Part shown: in pieces, positions 1 to 12,188 of the stretch
How the letters are laid out: each line of letters opens with the position of its first letter
How positions within the stretch are numbered: the stretch's first letter is position 1
NCBI GenBank assembly: GCA_016584305.1
Contig: JACEEZ010000110.1
Span: 333,588 to 397,587 of the forward strand
Source: Chionoecetes opilio
Lineage: Eukaryota > Arthropoda > Malacostraca > Decapoda > Majidae
Reading direction: 5' to 3'
DNA length: 64,000 nucleotides
The notes under the pieces: generated by a model
What the model saw: the letters and a program-made list of their open reading frames with translations, nothing else
What the model was told of the DNA's origin: nothing
Database searches by the model: none
Program-made: the position numbers and the translations under genes

Positions 1-299
1 ACTCCCTACCCCCTACTCCCATAACCACGTGGTGATGGGGGAAGGGGGTAGGGAGTAGGGGGTGGGTGGTGGATCCACCCCCGTTTTAACCACTCACACC
101 CCCAACAACGCCTTCTCCATCCCCCCCACTCCGTTTCCCCACCAACACCATCACCCGCTTCTTTATTACAAGCCCCCTCCCCCGTTTCCCCCCTTCTCCA
201 TTACCAACACAACCCTGTTTCTCCCACCTTCATCTCTAGCCCCGGCCCCTTCCTTCTCCATCACCATGGCAGCACACACCCACGTGTGAGGCATGCTGC
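1..299. other. Pyrimidine-rich low-complexity stretch with a short inverted repeat
   Basis: This stretch is C/T-rich and shows no convincing gene. Bases 1-20 and about 51-66 are complementary (CTACCCCCTACTCCC against GGGAGTAGGGGGT), so the window opens with an imperfect hairpin. The open frame at 62-289 is proline-rich only because of the C runs, and I do not call it as a gene. Confidence 0.4.
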
Positions 300-569
300 A
301 TGAGGCATGGCTCTTGACGCTATCATGATACATTCATGGCACTGTCGTGGTTATCGTAACTCTATCGTGATGACAAAAAGACCGTTGATTTTGCATACGT
401 GACATTGTCTTACAGCTGTCATGAATCCATCGTGACCATCTTACGACCGTCATGACACATGTACAGGCAGCGTGAAATTGTTGGTGAGGCTATCGTGGTC
501 TGCGTTTATCGTGGACAAATTTCACGATAGCGTCAATAATCAAATTGGTGGCGCTATCATGGCTCGATT
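300..569. repeat. Tract of degenerate TATCGTG motifs
   Basis: Variants of CTATCRTG, CCATCGTG and TTATCGTG recur about ten times at irregular spacing. One pair is inverted (ATCGTG, nine bases, CACGAT near 510-527). This looks like the motif-rich terminal region of a transposon, but no matching second end is visible. Confidence 0.35.
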
Positions 570-745
570 ATGGAATGTGTGAAGGGAGCTCAAGTGATCA
601 AGGTGAGGAGGAAGAACTCTAACCCAGTAATCCCTGCAAACGCAGTCACCCCTGTTTTCTCTCAAGCCTCGGAGAGAGGAAACAGGAACTCTCAGCTGGC
701 TACTTGCCAGCTTCCTGTCTCCCCACAAAACATTACCACTTGTGA

Positions 746-858
746 GTGTTATGCATGTTTTATGTTTAATTAATGTGCAGTTATGTTATTTTGTGTGCTA
801 TTTTCTCTTTCGGAATGCTCTTTCTACAAAATAGGTAGTACAGTGTGGGTAATATAGA
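746..858 (+). mobile_element. Left fragment of a broken CAGGGAGGTCCCG-family element
   Basis: This matches the internal part of the complete copies at 19005-19781 and 23881-24885, from TGTTATGCATGTTTTATG up to GGGTAATATAGAC. The match resumes at 2184, so about 1.3 kb has been inserted between the halves. The segment resembles a short intron: GTGAGT at 742, then a pyrimidine tract ending CGG at 811-813, where the other copies have CAG. The open stretch at 570-741 just upstream could be an exon of the autonomous element, but I do not recognise its product. Confidence 0.6.
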
Positions 859-1439
859 CTATTAGTGTACTGGTTATATTATATGTATGTGTAAATCGAT
901 ACTAATACAGGATGTCTGAGTGTCTGTGTGTCTTGTACTGGCGCCTAGCGGATGCTGAGTGTTGACACCTTTTGATGAGGTTATGTTGACGAAGTATCAC
1001 GCCATGGCCTATAAGGATGACGTGGACAGTCAACCTGGTGTCTTGAGGCAACATGTAGACACCTCGCCCTGGCTCCAGAATGTACACACAAGTTGTGTGT
1101 GTGTCATCTCAGCGCACTGCCCAAGGATGATGACGCTGACGAGAGTGCAACAGGCCTGAGAGACATGTCCACCGGAACCTGTCAGTTCCGGCCTGCTTTC
1201 CTCATATGCGGCAGACGCAGTGGGAGAGGGCAGATTACGAGGAGACGCGTTACAGAGCGCTCCAACTCACGACACCTTTCAGAGTGTCTGTTTGTACTCC
1301 ACACCCAGGAGGTGTAGAGTACCTTGTCACGACATTAACTGTTCAAGGCCCTGTCTATTAGACATTAGTCTCAACGGCCCATTACTTAACAAACTGCGTG
1401 ACATTATTATTGTATAAATCTCAGTGTACAGATATGTAT

Positions 1440-1953
1440 ATACACACAAACCTCGATTTCCCGGACTAATAGGGGGGAGCACTGGTCCGGGAACCACAAA
1501 AGTCCGGGAATCGCAAGTTAAAAAAAAAAAAAAAAAAAAAAAAAGTCCGATGCCATTACCCACCCCCGGACGTTTATCCTACTCTAGTATTTACTGTCCG
1601 ACAACCGACAATATCAACTACCCCGCCGCGGACTTTTACGTCCGCTGAGCATGCAGCCACCTGGCAGGAGGCAGCAGAAAGTGTTCAATAGTCTCAAGAG
1701 ACGTTCCTGCACCAGGGGCAGTGGGGGTCAGGGGACTAACGGAGGCTGTGCAGGTGAACCGTGAGTGTCGTGTGCCCAAATGTAAACAATACGACCGCTG
1801 AGCATGCTGCCACCTGGCGGGAGGCAGCAGAAAGTGTTCAATAGTCTCAGAAATGTTCTTGCACCAGGGGCAGTGGTCCAAGACTGACATATCCCCGGAC
1901 CTCGGATTTTGTCCGGCAAATCCGATATCCGGGAAATCGAGGCTTGTGTGTAT
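1440..1953. mobile_element. MITE, CACACAAACCTCGATTTCCCGG family, copy 1
   Basis: Terminal inverted repeats: ACACACAAACCTCGATTTCC on the left and its complement on the right (GGAAATCGAGGCTTGTGTGT). TA-rich flanks fit TA target duplication as in the Tc1-mariner/pogo group. It holds a 24-base A run and about 1.5 units of a 150-bp repeat. Other copies are at 52216-52974 (reversed) and 54791-55864. It is non-coding. Confidence 0.8.
1648..1880. repeat. Minisatellite inside the MITE, about 1.5 units of 153 bp
   Basis: GCCACCTGGC-type blocks start near 1657 and 1810, each followed by GGCAGCAGAAAGTGTTCAAT and a CCTGCACCAGGGGCAGTG block. The same unit is repeated two to three times at 52409-52740 and four to five times at 54990-55625. 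Confidence 0.8.
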
Positions 1954-2183
1954 ATCTTGTAATTATTGTTCTGGTACTTACTGATTAACAAGCCTTATAA
2001 AACAACCGCTCGACCACTTTTATTCAACTACCATCTGAAGTGTCTGGCTAGGACGGTATACGCCTACCCATCAACCTTGCACTTCTGAGGCAATCAACCC
2101 CTACTGTGTCACCAACAGTTGTAAGTATTCTTACTTGGGTTGACCCCTGTTACCTGTAACAACACACAAATAAGGGTAACAAG

Positions 2184-2379
2184 ATGCTGTGTGTTTGTTG
2201 TGTTTGCTATAGTTTATTTTAGCTTGAAAAACACGTCTTTTTTTTCTCTTTTTTTTAATTGATGGGGTCGTGGAACGTAACCTATATTTGACGATTAGTT
2301 ATGTGTTTCGTTATACAAGATTTCGCTTTACGAGTATGCCACGTGGAACCTAACTGCTCGTATCTTCGGGACCTCCCTG
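2184..2379 (+). mobile_element. Right fragment of the broken CAGGGAGGTCCCG-family element
   Basis: This continues the fragment at 746-858 and ends in the family terminus CGGGACCTCCCTG followed by TA, as at 5646, 19781 and 24885. The CGTTATACAAGATTTCGCTTTACG block near the end is shared by all copies. Confidence 0.65.
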
Positions 2380-2381
2380 TA

Positions 2382-2434
2382 TTGTTTGTTGTGCGGGGGC
2401 GGGAGGAGGGCGCCGCATACTTTTGACGAGTACT
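2382..2434. mobile_element. Terminal relic of a Tc1-like element
   Basis: The segment ends GCATACTTTTGACGAGTACTG then TA, the complement of the left end of the Tc1-like element at 40186 (CAGTACTCGTCAAAAGTATG). Only about 50 bp remains, directly after the TA of the preceding element. Confidence 0.6.
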
Positions 2435-2443
2435 GTATATATA

Positions 2444-2812
2444 CAGTAAACCCTCTCGTATTTGGACTAATTGGGCCAAGGAGTGGTCCGAGTAATGCAA
2501 GGATCCGAATAATGCAGGAATAAAATAATAATAAAAAATATATATAAAATGCTAGGTGAATATAGAAAATGTCTAAGTTCTGCAAATATCAATAAACATA
2601 AGATAAATCATGTAGATAAATAAATCAACAGTAAAAATACACAATACAGTACTGTACAGGAGTAGTGTACAGCACTGTTAGTCCTATGTCTGGCAGCGGC
2701 AGCCGGCAGCAGTATCATGATGGCGGAGATTTCCTCCTCCTTCTTGGTGTTACCAAGTTAATTTCCTAACAAGAGAGGCTTGCTGGATACGGTAGTAAGG
2801 GCAGGCAGAGCT
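2444..2812. mobile_element. Possible pogo-type MITE end plus unassigned sequence
   Basis: CAGTAAACCCTCTCGTATTTGG follows a TATATA flank and resembles the termini of the other CAG-ended elements here. A matching opposite end was not found. From about 2530 to 2812 I recognise nothing. Confidence 0.3.
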
Positions 2813-3368
2813 GGGCACTAAATACATTGAATGAATTTAAATACTAAATACTAAATACATGGGAGAAATGTATTTAAATACTAAATACTAAATACATTTT
2901 ACGAATGTATTTAAATACTAAATACTAAATACATCAATTGAATTTAAATACATTTGTAAATACATTTTAAATACACACAAATATTAACATGTTCGAAAAA
3001 AATGAATTTCCTTAGGATTTCCTTAGATTTTGGGTTTCCTTAGAAATTTCCTTCTCAGGCCTAAATTTACTTGAAAGCAGGACATTTCCATGCCAGTGGA
3101 AACACTGGTTCACTGTAACATCAGGGTTGCCAGATAGTTGGGCGGGTTTATGGACAAATTTACTTCTTTTTTTTTTACATCACAAAGGATTGGCCAAAGG
3201 CACAACAAAAATAGGTAACACAAAGCCCGCTAAGTTGCCCGTCCCTATAAAGAAGACAGTAAGAGAATAAAAATAAAGAGGGCTGAGCCAATTTAGTTCG
3301 GCGAGTGTCTTGTTACTCTTCTCTTGAAAATATTTAAGTCGTAGAAAAGTAGAAACATGAAGAGAGTT

Positions 3369-3974
3369 CTAGAGTTTACCAGTGAAAGGGATGAAAGGGT
3401 AAAGATACTGATTAACTCTTGCATTAGGAAGATCGACAGAATAGGGATGAGAATGAGTAGAAAGTCTTGTGCAGCGAGGCCGCGGGAGGGGGGATGGCAT
3501 GCAGTTAGCAAGTTCAGAAGAGTAGTGGGCATGAAAATAACGGTAGAAGATAGCAAGAGAAGCAACATTCCGGCGGTGATTTAAAGATTGAAGACAGTCA
3601 GTCAGAGGAAGGGAGTTGATGAGACGAAAAGCTTTTGACTCAACCCTGTTTAGAAGAGCTGTACGAGTGGATCCTCCCCAAATATGCGAGACATACTCCA
3701 TACATGGGCGGATAAGGCCTCTGTACAGAGCAAGTAACTGGGAGGGAGAAAAAAAAGGACGTAGACGCCACAGGACACCTAACTTCTTAGAAGCTGTTTT
3801 AGCAAGAGATGAGATGTGAGATTTCCAGTTCAGATTTTTAGTAAAGGATAGTCCTAGAATGTTCATTGTAGAAGAAGGAGACAGTTGAGTGTTATTGAAG
3901 AAGAGGGGATAGTTATCTGGTAGGTTATGTCGAGTAGATAGGTGAAGAAATTGGGTTTTTGAGGCATTGAACAA
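3369..3974 (-). pseudogene. LINE reverse transcriptase C-terminal fragment, 201 codons open
   Basis: This is the longest open piece of the LINE at 3165-4995. It covers the thumb and C-terminal region after the catalytic FADD motif, including the conserved LIRPCMEYVSHIWGG signature of CR1/Jockey-group elements. The catalytic palm is not in this frame, so it cannot be active alone. Confidence 0.7.
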
Positions 3975-4565
3975 GACAAGGTTTGCTTTACCCCAATCAG
4001 AAATTATAGAAAGATCAGAAATTAGGCGCTCGGTGGCATCTCTCCGTGAATCACTTAGTTGAGTTGGACGTCTAAAAAAAGACGTTGAAAAATGCAGGGT
4101 AGAATCATCAGCGTAGGAGTGGATAGGGCTTTGAGTTAGACAAAGAAGATCATTAATGAATAATAGATAAAGAGTGGGTGATAGGACAGAACCCTGGGGA
4201 ACACCACTATTGATAGACTTAGGAGAAGAACAATGTCCATCTACAGTAGCTGCAATAGAACGGTTTGAAAGGAAACTTAAGATGAAGGTACAGAGAGAAG
4301 GATAGAAACTGAATGAGGGTAGTTTGGAAATTAAAGATTTGTGTCAGACTCTATCAAAAGCTTTTGATATGTCAAGGGCAACAGCAAAAGTATCAGCAAA
4401 ACCCCAAAAGGAGGATGTCTAAGATAGGAAAGCTAGAAGATCGCCAGTAGATCGCCCTTTACGGAAACCGTACTGACGATCAGATAGAAAGGAGATTGTG
4501 AGCAGATAGATGCTCAAGTATCTTCTTATTAAGTATAGATTAAAAAACTTTAGCAAAGCAGGAAG

Positions 4566-4826
4566 TCAAAGTATAGGATGGTAGTTTGAAGGATTAGAAC
4601 GGTCACCCTTCTTAGGAACAGGTTGGATGTGAGCAAACTTCCAGCAAGAAGGAAAGGTGGAAGTAGATAGACAAAGACGGAAAAGTTTGACCAGGCAGGG
4701 TGCAAGCACAGAAGCACAGTTTTTGAGAACAATAGGAGGGACTCCGTCAGGACCGTAAGCCTTCCGAGGATCTAGGTCAGAAAGGGCAAAGAAAACATCA
4801 TTACGAAGGATCTTAATAACAGGCAT
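4566..4826 (-). pseudogene. LINE reverse transcriptase N-terminal fragment
   Basis: 86 open codons carry the conserved fingers motifs PDGVPPIVLKN and PVPKKGDRSNPSNYHPI (normally NYRPI). It belongs to the same element as the fragment at 3369-3974 but is separated from it by frameshifts and stops. Confidence 0.7.
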
Positions 4827-5221
4827 AATATAGTCAGAGGGTGGAGAAGGAGGAACAAGCCCTTCATCAACCAGAGTGGAATTTTCACCAATGGTTTGGG
4901 CAAAGAGTTCAGCTTTAGAAATAGATGAGACAGCTGTGGAGCCATCTGGATGAAGGAAGCATAGGAGGGAAAGATGAAGAAGAAAAATTGTTAGAGATGT
5001 TATTTGCTAGATGCCAGAAGTCAAAAGTCAAATGATAAAAAAGTATTTAAATTTTTATATTAAATGTATTTAAATACAATGTATTTAAATACTCATACAA
5101 GTATTTAAATACTGTATTTAAATACATGTCAACCAATGTATTTATAAATACATTTCTAAATACACAAATGTATTTAAATACGTATCTAAATAAATTGTAT
5201 TTAAATACTGCCTAATACTAA

Positions 5222-5645
5222 ATATTTTAGGGGTAATTAGCAGGTGTGCGGCCCCAACCTTGGGACCTCTACACTACCTTCTCTTGTATCACGCGGCGTC
5301 CCCTACATTACAACGTCTTTTTTGCTTGTTATGCATGTTTTATGTTTAATTAATGTGCAGTTATGTTATTTTGTGTGCTATTTTCTCTTTCAGAATGCTT
5401 TTTCTACAGAATAGGTAGTACAGTGTGGGTAATATAGACGCTGTGTGTTTGTTGTGTTTGCTATAGTTTATTTTAGCTTGAAAAACATGTCTTTTTTATT
5501 TTATTTTTTATTTTATTTTTATAAATTGATGGGGTCCTGGAACCAAACCTATATTTTACCATTAGTTATGTGTTTCGTTATACGAGATTTCGCTTTACGA
5601 GTATGCCAGGTGGAACCTAACTGCTCGTATCTTCGCGACCTCCCT

Positions 5646-5646
<1 letters not shown>
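5222..5646 (+). mobile_element. CAGGGAGGTCCCG-family element, right part only
   Basis: Similarity to the complete copy at 19005-19781 starts at TTTAGGGGTAATTAGC, directly against the hAT-like end, and runs to the terminus GCGACCTCCCTG + TA. The left half is missing. It keeps the intron-like boundary TTCTCTTTCAG. Confidence 0.7.
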
Positions 5647-7467
<1,821 letters not shown>

Positions 7468-8950
7468 CAGTCAAACCTCGATATAACGGACCTCGATGTA
7501 ACGGACTTCGGATGTAACGGACTCCATTTGCGTGACTTTTTTTTTTTTTTTTTTTTTTTGCATATCAGACCGCTTATCGCCGCTCGAATTGTCAACTCAA
7601 CATAATTGTATTATTTTCTCATTTTACTTTGGAATGCTTGGGTTTTAAGGAGTTTTGATGTATCACATATTAAGATATATAAGGAAGGAGCCTGTGTTGC
7701 TAGTGATTTAGTGGTAGAAGGTGTGTATTGTTTAAAATAGTGACTATTAGTGTTATGGCGTGGCCGCTGCTACATCTCCCCATCACCTCAACACCCTAAA
7801 TCACCCTTATCTAAGGTGACACGCAGTGCTACACTGAACTAAATAGTGACACGTGTATAGAACTGCACTTCACAACCATATAATATATATAATAATGAGC
7901 ATTAGTCATGATAATAAGCAATACCTTTGGAAGCCACGGCTGAATCTGGCTCACAGTTTGTTTACCTTTCACTAGAGCTTGAGCTTGTCTAGCCAGACGG
8001 TGAAAGAAAGCATCAACATTTTAGGGGTAACCCATCACTTTACGGGAGAGTTTTTCTTCCTTTTTATCTATTTTGGGGTGATTATAATGTCTCATGATGC
8101 TGCTGCTGCTGCCGCGGCCGCGCTGCCAGGCGTGGATGAGCGCCATGAAAGTATTTTCATATCTTTACTCATATGTATGAATAATAGCAATTCAAATGTG
8201 ATTATATGTCTACATTCAACTAGAATAATGAAATTTCATAGCATACCAAGCAGTAATGAGCGAGCCTGGATACTTACTACCTCTCCTAATACCAGTCCCG
8301 AACAGTCGTGGGCGAGTGTGCCAAATCCCTGATGTAGCGCTAGTCACTGTTTACCTCCCAACATAGCTACCGTAGATAACAGTTAAGTCGCCACCAGCAG
8401 TGAAGTCGCCAGGCGCCATATATTACGAATTATAGCATCACTACTGATTTTTATGTGCCACTGAAGATGTTACACAGTAGATTATATCATGACTGTATAA
8501 TCTACTCTGTTTCAGCGTTGTTTTATGCTTTGTATCTGCAAGTATAACTGTTGCACATTTTGCTTCTCACGTTTTTCTTCGCGCGATGAGACAGTAAACA
8601 GTAGCCTTTCGGGCGGCAGGACACAGACTTGCCAGATCTTTCAAACTTGAATAGAATTTATTTTCACGTTGGCAGAGGAATTTTTATATTTCCAAGCATC
8701 TTCCGCAGCTAATATATATAGACTTGTTTTACTTTACCTCTAATTTCCCTGAATTCCCCAGAGTGGCGACTCAACTGTTGGGTTGAAATACTAGCTGGCG
8801 ACTTTACTGTAGTAGGTATAGTGAGGTCGCCACTCGGTTTTATTTTTGTAATTTGTTCATTTATAGCCCTAATACAGGAGAACCTCATTTAACCGGCATT
8901 CAAAACAACGGCAGCCTCAAAACAACGGCACTAATCGACCCAGGCATTTT

Positions 8951-8953
<3 letters not shown>

Positions 8954-9040
<87 letters not shown>
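8954..9040. repeat. (TC)n microsatellite
   Basis: A run of more than 40 CT dinucleotides inside the MITE at 8875-9664. Confidence 0.95.
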
Positions 9041-9042
<2 letters not shown>

Positions 9043-9289
9043 TTTCCGGGCCTCCAGCAGGGAGAACCACGGGCTAGCTTGAGCCCGTCAGAGAGATCCT
9101 GTGAAAAAAGAGAGGAGAGTGTTCGTGCTGCTGGCGTGCGACACGAGGACTGGCTTGTCCATCCTGACGAGGAGTGTGGGGTAGAAAGGGGCACTCAGCA
9201 AGATAACCCAGGCATGAATTAGGTATAATTATTTTTAAAAACTGAGAAAATCGGCAGAAATTTAGTTCAAATTTGGCGGGGTACGCAGG

Positions 9290-9553
9290 GTTGGCAACCC
9301 TTTCATCCCTTTCACTGGTCAACTCTGGAACTCTCTTCCTGTTTCTATTTTTCCACTTTCCTATGACTTAAATCTTTTCAAAAGAAGAGTAACAAGACAC
9401 CTCCCGAACTAAATTGGCTCACCCCTCTTTTTTATTTTATTCTCTTACTGTCTTCTTTATAGGGACTGGCAACTAAGCGGGCTTTGTGTTACCCATTTTT
9501 GTTGTGCCCTTGGCCAGTTCCTTGTGATGGAAAAAAAAAAAAAAAAAAAAAAA
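9290..9553 (+). mobile_element. 5'-truncated LINE 3' tail with poly-A
   Basis: From CCCTTTCATCCCTTTCACTGG to a 22-base A run this matches the complement of the LINE 3' region at 3165-3400, including CTTTTCAAAAGAAGAGTAACAAG. Only about 260 bp was copied. It is the innermost layer of a four-element nest. Confidence 0.8.
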
Positions 9554-10070
9554 TTATATTGGGATTTTGGGCGATTCCATAAGAGTAACTCTCAAAACAA
9601 TGGCAAAATGCGTTATCCGGCATGCGCTCCCCCCCGAGGGTGCCGGATAAACGAGGTTTTCCTGTATGACACAGATGAAGACACAAAATGACAGACTTTC
9701 CAGATAAACCCTTCTAACTTTCCTGAAATCATGGATGTACAAATGTAAGTATTAACGCCACCACACGTCTGTAAATAACAAAGAAACGTAGAACTGGCGA
9801 CTTCACTGTTATCTACGGTACATGGTCTGGTTGTGTCTGAGATTATTTCTCATTTATTTCATGTGTAGGAGCGGACCAAATTCAGCGTGTAGTGCCAGTC
9901 ACTGTTTACCTCCCAACATAGCTACACAGTCTGGTTGTGTGTGATTATTTCTCATTATTTCACATTTATATTTTTTCATATATTTTCCACCCTTGGGAAA
10001 ATACCTCGCTATAACGGACAATCGGCTTAACGGACACTCCTCCCCTTTTAGTCCGTATATAAAGGTTTCA

Positions 10071-10073
<3 letters not shown>

Positions 10074-10113
<40 letters not shown>
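10074..10113. repeat. (TA)n microsatellite
   Basis: A pure TA tract directly against the right end of Tigger copy B. Confidence 0.95.
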
Positions 10114-10117
<4 letters not shown>

Positions 10118-10371
10118 GCGAGGCTGTTTTGAGATCCAGCGTGGGATGATTTGTTTCTGTAGCTGATGATGATGATGATGATTTGTTGTTATTTTTCCTG
10201 GATGTTCATCTTGGTATCAAAGGATTATCGCGGTCCTTCGGTGAAATCTTCAGTAGCTTTGGAAGATCGCGGATACCCACAAAATTGCTGGAAATGAGAA
10301 CCACGACAGCGGTAATCAGCGTTTGACTGAAGATCCGCGGAAAATTTGCCCAGTGTAATAACCCCTTTAGT
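10114..10371. other. No recognisable feature
   Basis: A short (GAT)n run near 10166-10182 is the only structure. The remainder has no coding or repeat match in this window. Confidence 0.4.
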
Positions 10372-11404
10372 ATGCCTTTGTTGTTTTTCTGCTATATGTT
10401 TAGACTTTGTGGAAAATTTGCAGTAAGGATATTGATTTGCGTCATGGCATTTGATTGCGTCATGGGAAATGGGGCTCAAAATACACATAACGAAGAAAGC
10501 TACACGATGATGTAGGTAAGAGTCCTAGGACTTTTGAAAGCTCACTACCGAAATAATATCAATATATTATTTCGGTAGTGAGCTTTCAAAAGTCCTAGGA
10601 CTCTTACCTACATCATCGTGTAGCTTTCTTCGTTTTGTGTATTTTGAGCCCCATTTCCCATGACGCCATCAAATATTAATGGCATTACATGTACTAACGA
10701 AAATCTACCGTTATTTCAGCCGGAAAGTTAAGTTAGGTTAAATCAGATTAGGTTAGGTTACGTTAGAGGTGGGGTTTGGTTTAGTAACAGAAGATATAGA
10801 GATCAAACGAAAATTACCAATACTCTGGCAGTGTGAAGCTTAGCAATGTTTGCGGGGCGGGCCTGGAGGGGCAGGGCGGGCAACCCCCCCACACATGTAA
10901 ACAAACATTGACTTCCGAAAAAACGAGAGCCAGATTAATTCAAAACACACCAAGCTATTCAGGAAAACTAAGTTTCGGCCTTGAAATCGGTGGTTGCTCA
11001 ATAAAAAAAATTTACCAAGATATTACACTGTAAGGTAACCATCTCTACCTTTTTGTTATTGTTGAAGGGCACCGATGTCGGGATCGAAGATATTCCCCAT
11101 GGTTTACACCTGTGAATATATCAGTCGTGAGGGTTGATTAGTCTTCCTCAGGAAGGTACAGGTCAAGGCATGGTGGTATGGTGTGATTCGGCCTTGAGGC
11201 GGATGAAGTTGTGGCGCCGTGATGGGTCTCGATCTGATGTGTGGAAGGTTTCCGTCCCGACTACATGTACCATTGCGGACTTTTTACTAGCACTCTTTCC
11301 AGTTACAGTTTACAATTTCCTTATCCATAGAGATACAGGGGTGAGGATTGAGGGATCGAGGTGGTATAAAGGCCTACCCTGTCTCCCATCCATTTACATT
11401 TACA
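10372..11404 (+). mobile_element. Partial copy of the CCGTATTTGCCGGCGCATAAG family
   Basis: This matches 25135-25918 of the complete copy at 23784-26261, from the TTTAGACTTTGTGGAAAATTTG block through GGGCGGGCCTGGAGGGGCAG to CTACCCTGTCTCCCATCC. Neither terminal repeat is present. It differs from the other copies by an inverted duplication at 10451-10672. Confidence 0.75.
10451..10672. repeat. Near-perfect 109-bp inverted repeat with a 4-base loop
   Basis: Arms 10451-10559 and 10564-10672 are complementary at 107 of 109 positions by hand count, separated by CAAT. The arm contains GTCCTAGGAC and AAAGCTACACGATGATG. In the other family copies (25195-25310, 54243-54345, 58860-58970) this segment occurs once, so the hairpin arose by inverted duplication in this copy. 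Confidence 0.95.
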
Positions 11405-11515
11405 TTGAAGAAGTTGAGGCAACTGCTAGAGATAGTTGGAAGCGTATCATCGGCCGTCTAACGTCATAAAATATTATGGGAAAAATAACGTTAAACAGAA
11501 AGAAGATCCATTGAA
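11405..11515 (+). mobile_element. 3' tail of an RTE-like LINE (short)
   Basis: A frame reads EEVEATARDSWKRIIGRLTS and is followed by the non-coding tail AACGTTAAACAGAAAGAAGAT, matching the ends at 11970-12085. Only the last coding residues remain. Confidence 0.55.
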
Positions 11516-11645
11516 AAACAAAGGAAGAGCATTTGAAGCATGTAATAAGAAGCATGTATTGTGGCAGTTCAACAGGAACTACCACGTGTAGGTCTCAGGG
11601 CCTCTTGTAGCTTCCTTATTTTCTTATGTTCATATGTTTTTATGT
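11516..11645 (+). mobile_element. 3' tail of the LINE family seen at 16450-18998
   Basis: GAACTACCACGTGTAGGTCT...CTTCCTTATTTTCTTATG is the complement of 16455-16520, the 3' end of the minus-strand LINE there. It is wedged between two RTE-like tails. Confidence 0.6.
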
Positions 11646-12090
11646 ATAAGAGCAGTATAACAGTATGGTTCTGAGACATGTGCATTGACAAAGAAATTGG
11701 AGGATGTGTTGGTTGGTTGTGATCAGAGAATGTTGAGGTATATGGCCGGGATCATATAGAGAGATGAAATGTCCAGTGAAGTGGTGGAAAGAAAAGATGG
11801 ATTGAAAGAGCTTTGTACAGTACTGGAGTAAGGCGATGGATGTGGTTTGAAGCACAAGAGAAGGTGATGAGGCATTGGGGAGAGCTGTTGGAGTGGGAGT
11901 GGCCAGGTTGCCGTCCAAGCAGGCCAAAGAAGATATGGAGGCAGTGTGTTGAAAAGGATCTGGCAACATTGGGCATTGAAAAAGTTGAGGCAATGGATAG
12001 ATAGTTGGAAACAGATTATTATCGGCCATCTAACCTCATAAGCAATTATGGAAAAATCTGACGTTAAACAGAAAGAAGATGAATGATATA
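11646..12090 (+). pseudogene. RTE-like LINE reverse transcriptase C-terminus and tail
   Basis: Translated in more than one frame: YGSETCALTKKLEDVLVGCDQ, then RMLRYMAGI and RPKKIWRQCVEKDLATLGI, the usual end of RTE/BovB-group polyproteins (GRPRKTW..CV..D). A TAG interrupts it near 11757. The tail CTGACGTTAAACAGAAAGAAG matches the shorter copy at 11405-11515. Confidence 0.65.
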
Positions 12091-12188
12091 GAGTGCACTG
12101 ATAATACAATTCAATTTTAGGGGAAAGTGGAGTTTGTCTGGTCATATCTAGTATATCAAATGTCCTATACACATTGAGTAGTACATAC

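Larger units (their letters stand above)
859..2183. mobile_element. Unclassified insertion splitting a CAGGGAGGTCCCG-family copy
   Basis: In related copies (for example at 5437 and 24707) GTAATATAGAC runs straight into GCTGTGTGTTTG. Here 1.3 kb separates them, flanked by similar TAGAC and AAGAT, a possible imperfect target duplication. Without the MITE nested at 1440-1953 the insert is about 0.8 kb and non-coding, which would suit a solo LTR. It lacks clear TG...CA ends, so the class is open. Confidence 0.4.
3165..4995 (-). mobile_element. CR1/Jockey-type LINE fragment, 5'-truncated, poly-A at 3165
   Basis: Read on the minus strand this is a reverse transcriptase with stops and frameshifts. 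4826-4566 encodes the fingers region (KAYGPDGVPPIVLKN, then WKFAHIQPVPKKGDRS); near 4470-4440 a frame reads QYGFRKGRSTGDL; 3974-3369 encodes the C-terminal part (NILGLSFTKNLNWKSHISS ... YRGLIRPCMEYVSHIWGGST). The 3' end is a T run (poly-A on the coding strand). The same 3' tail occurs on the plus strand at 9290-9553. The element sits between the two hAT-like ends, so it is a later insertion. No intact ORF remains. Confidence 0.75.
2813..5221. mobile_element. hAT-like element defined by ATTTAAATAC subterminal repeats
   Basis: About 180 bp at 2813-2995 and 190 bp at 5030-5221 are packed with AAATACATT, ATTTAAATAC and ACTAAATAC motifs; the left end begins GGGCACTAAATACATTG and the right end carries ATTTAAATACTGCC. 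Dense subterminal repeats with GGGCA-type ends are typical of hAT elements. The 8-bp target duplication could not be fixed. The interior is occupied by a LINE fragment. The left-end array recurs at 62293-62445. Confidence 0.5.
8875..9664. mobile_element. MITE with CAGGAGAACCTC...GAGGTTTTCCTG ends
   Basis: Ends CAGGAGAACCTCATTTAACC and GATAAACGAGGTTTTCCTG lie between TA dinucleotides. Copy 2 of the GTCGCCA family has no insert here (TTATAACCGTAATATTGCAG near 38240), giving an unfilled comparison. It contains a TC microsatellite and a LINE 3' tail. Confidence 0.85.
8370..9818. mobile_element. MITE with CCGTAGATAACAG...CTGTTATCTACGG ends (GTCGCCA family), copy 1
   Basis: Terminal repeats CCGTAGATAACAGTTAAGTC and GACTTCACTGTTATCTACGG are flanked by TA. 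The host reads ACATAGC-TA-[element]-TA-CATGGTCTGG; the unfilled site in Tigger copy D reads ACATAGCTAAATGGTCTGG (39910). Without its own nested insert (8875-9664) it is 657 bp, against 653 bp for copy 2 at 37748-38400. GTCGCCA and TGGCGAC motifs recur inside near both ends. It is non-coding. Confidence 0.9.
7468..10073. mobile_element. Tigger-like MITE, copy B, host of a nested stack
   Basis: The left end is CAGTCAAACCTCGATATAAC and the degraded right end is TATAAAGGTTTCACTG. Removing the element at 8370-9818 and one TA leaves 1155 bp, matching the 1162-bp copy D (39018-40179). It is non-coding; the GCTGCTGCTGCC stretch near 8098 is part of the family. Confidence 0.85.

Noticed and set aside
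10729..10766. TTAGGTTAGG words as telomeric DNA (also 13040, 40925, 54150, 58760)
   Set aside because: Only two to four units each; two sites lie at the same position within copies of one transposon family, so these are family sequence, not telomeres.
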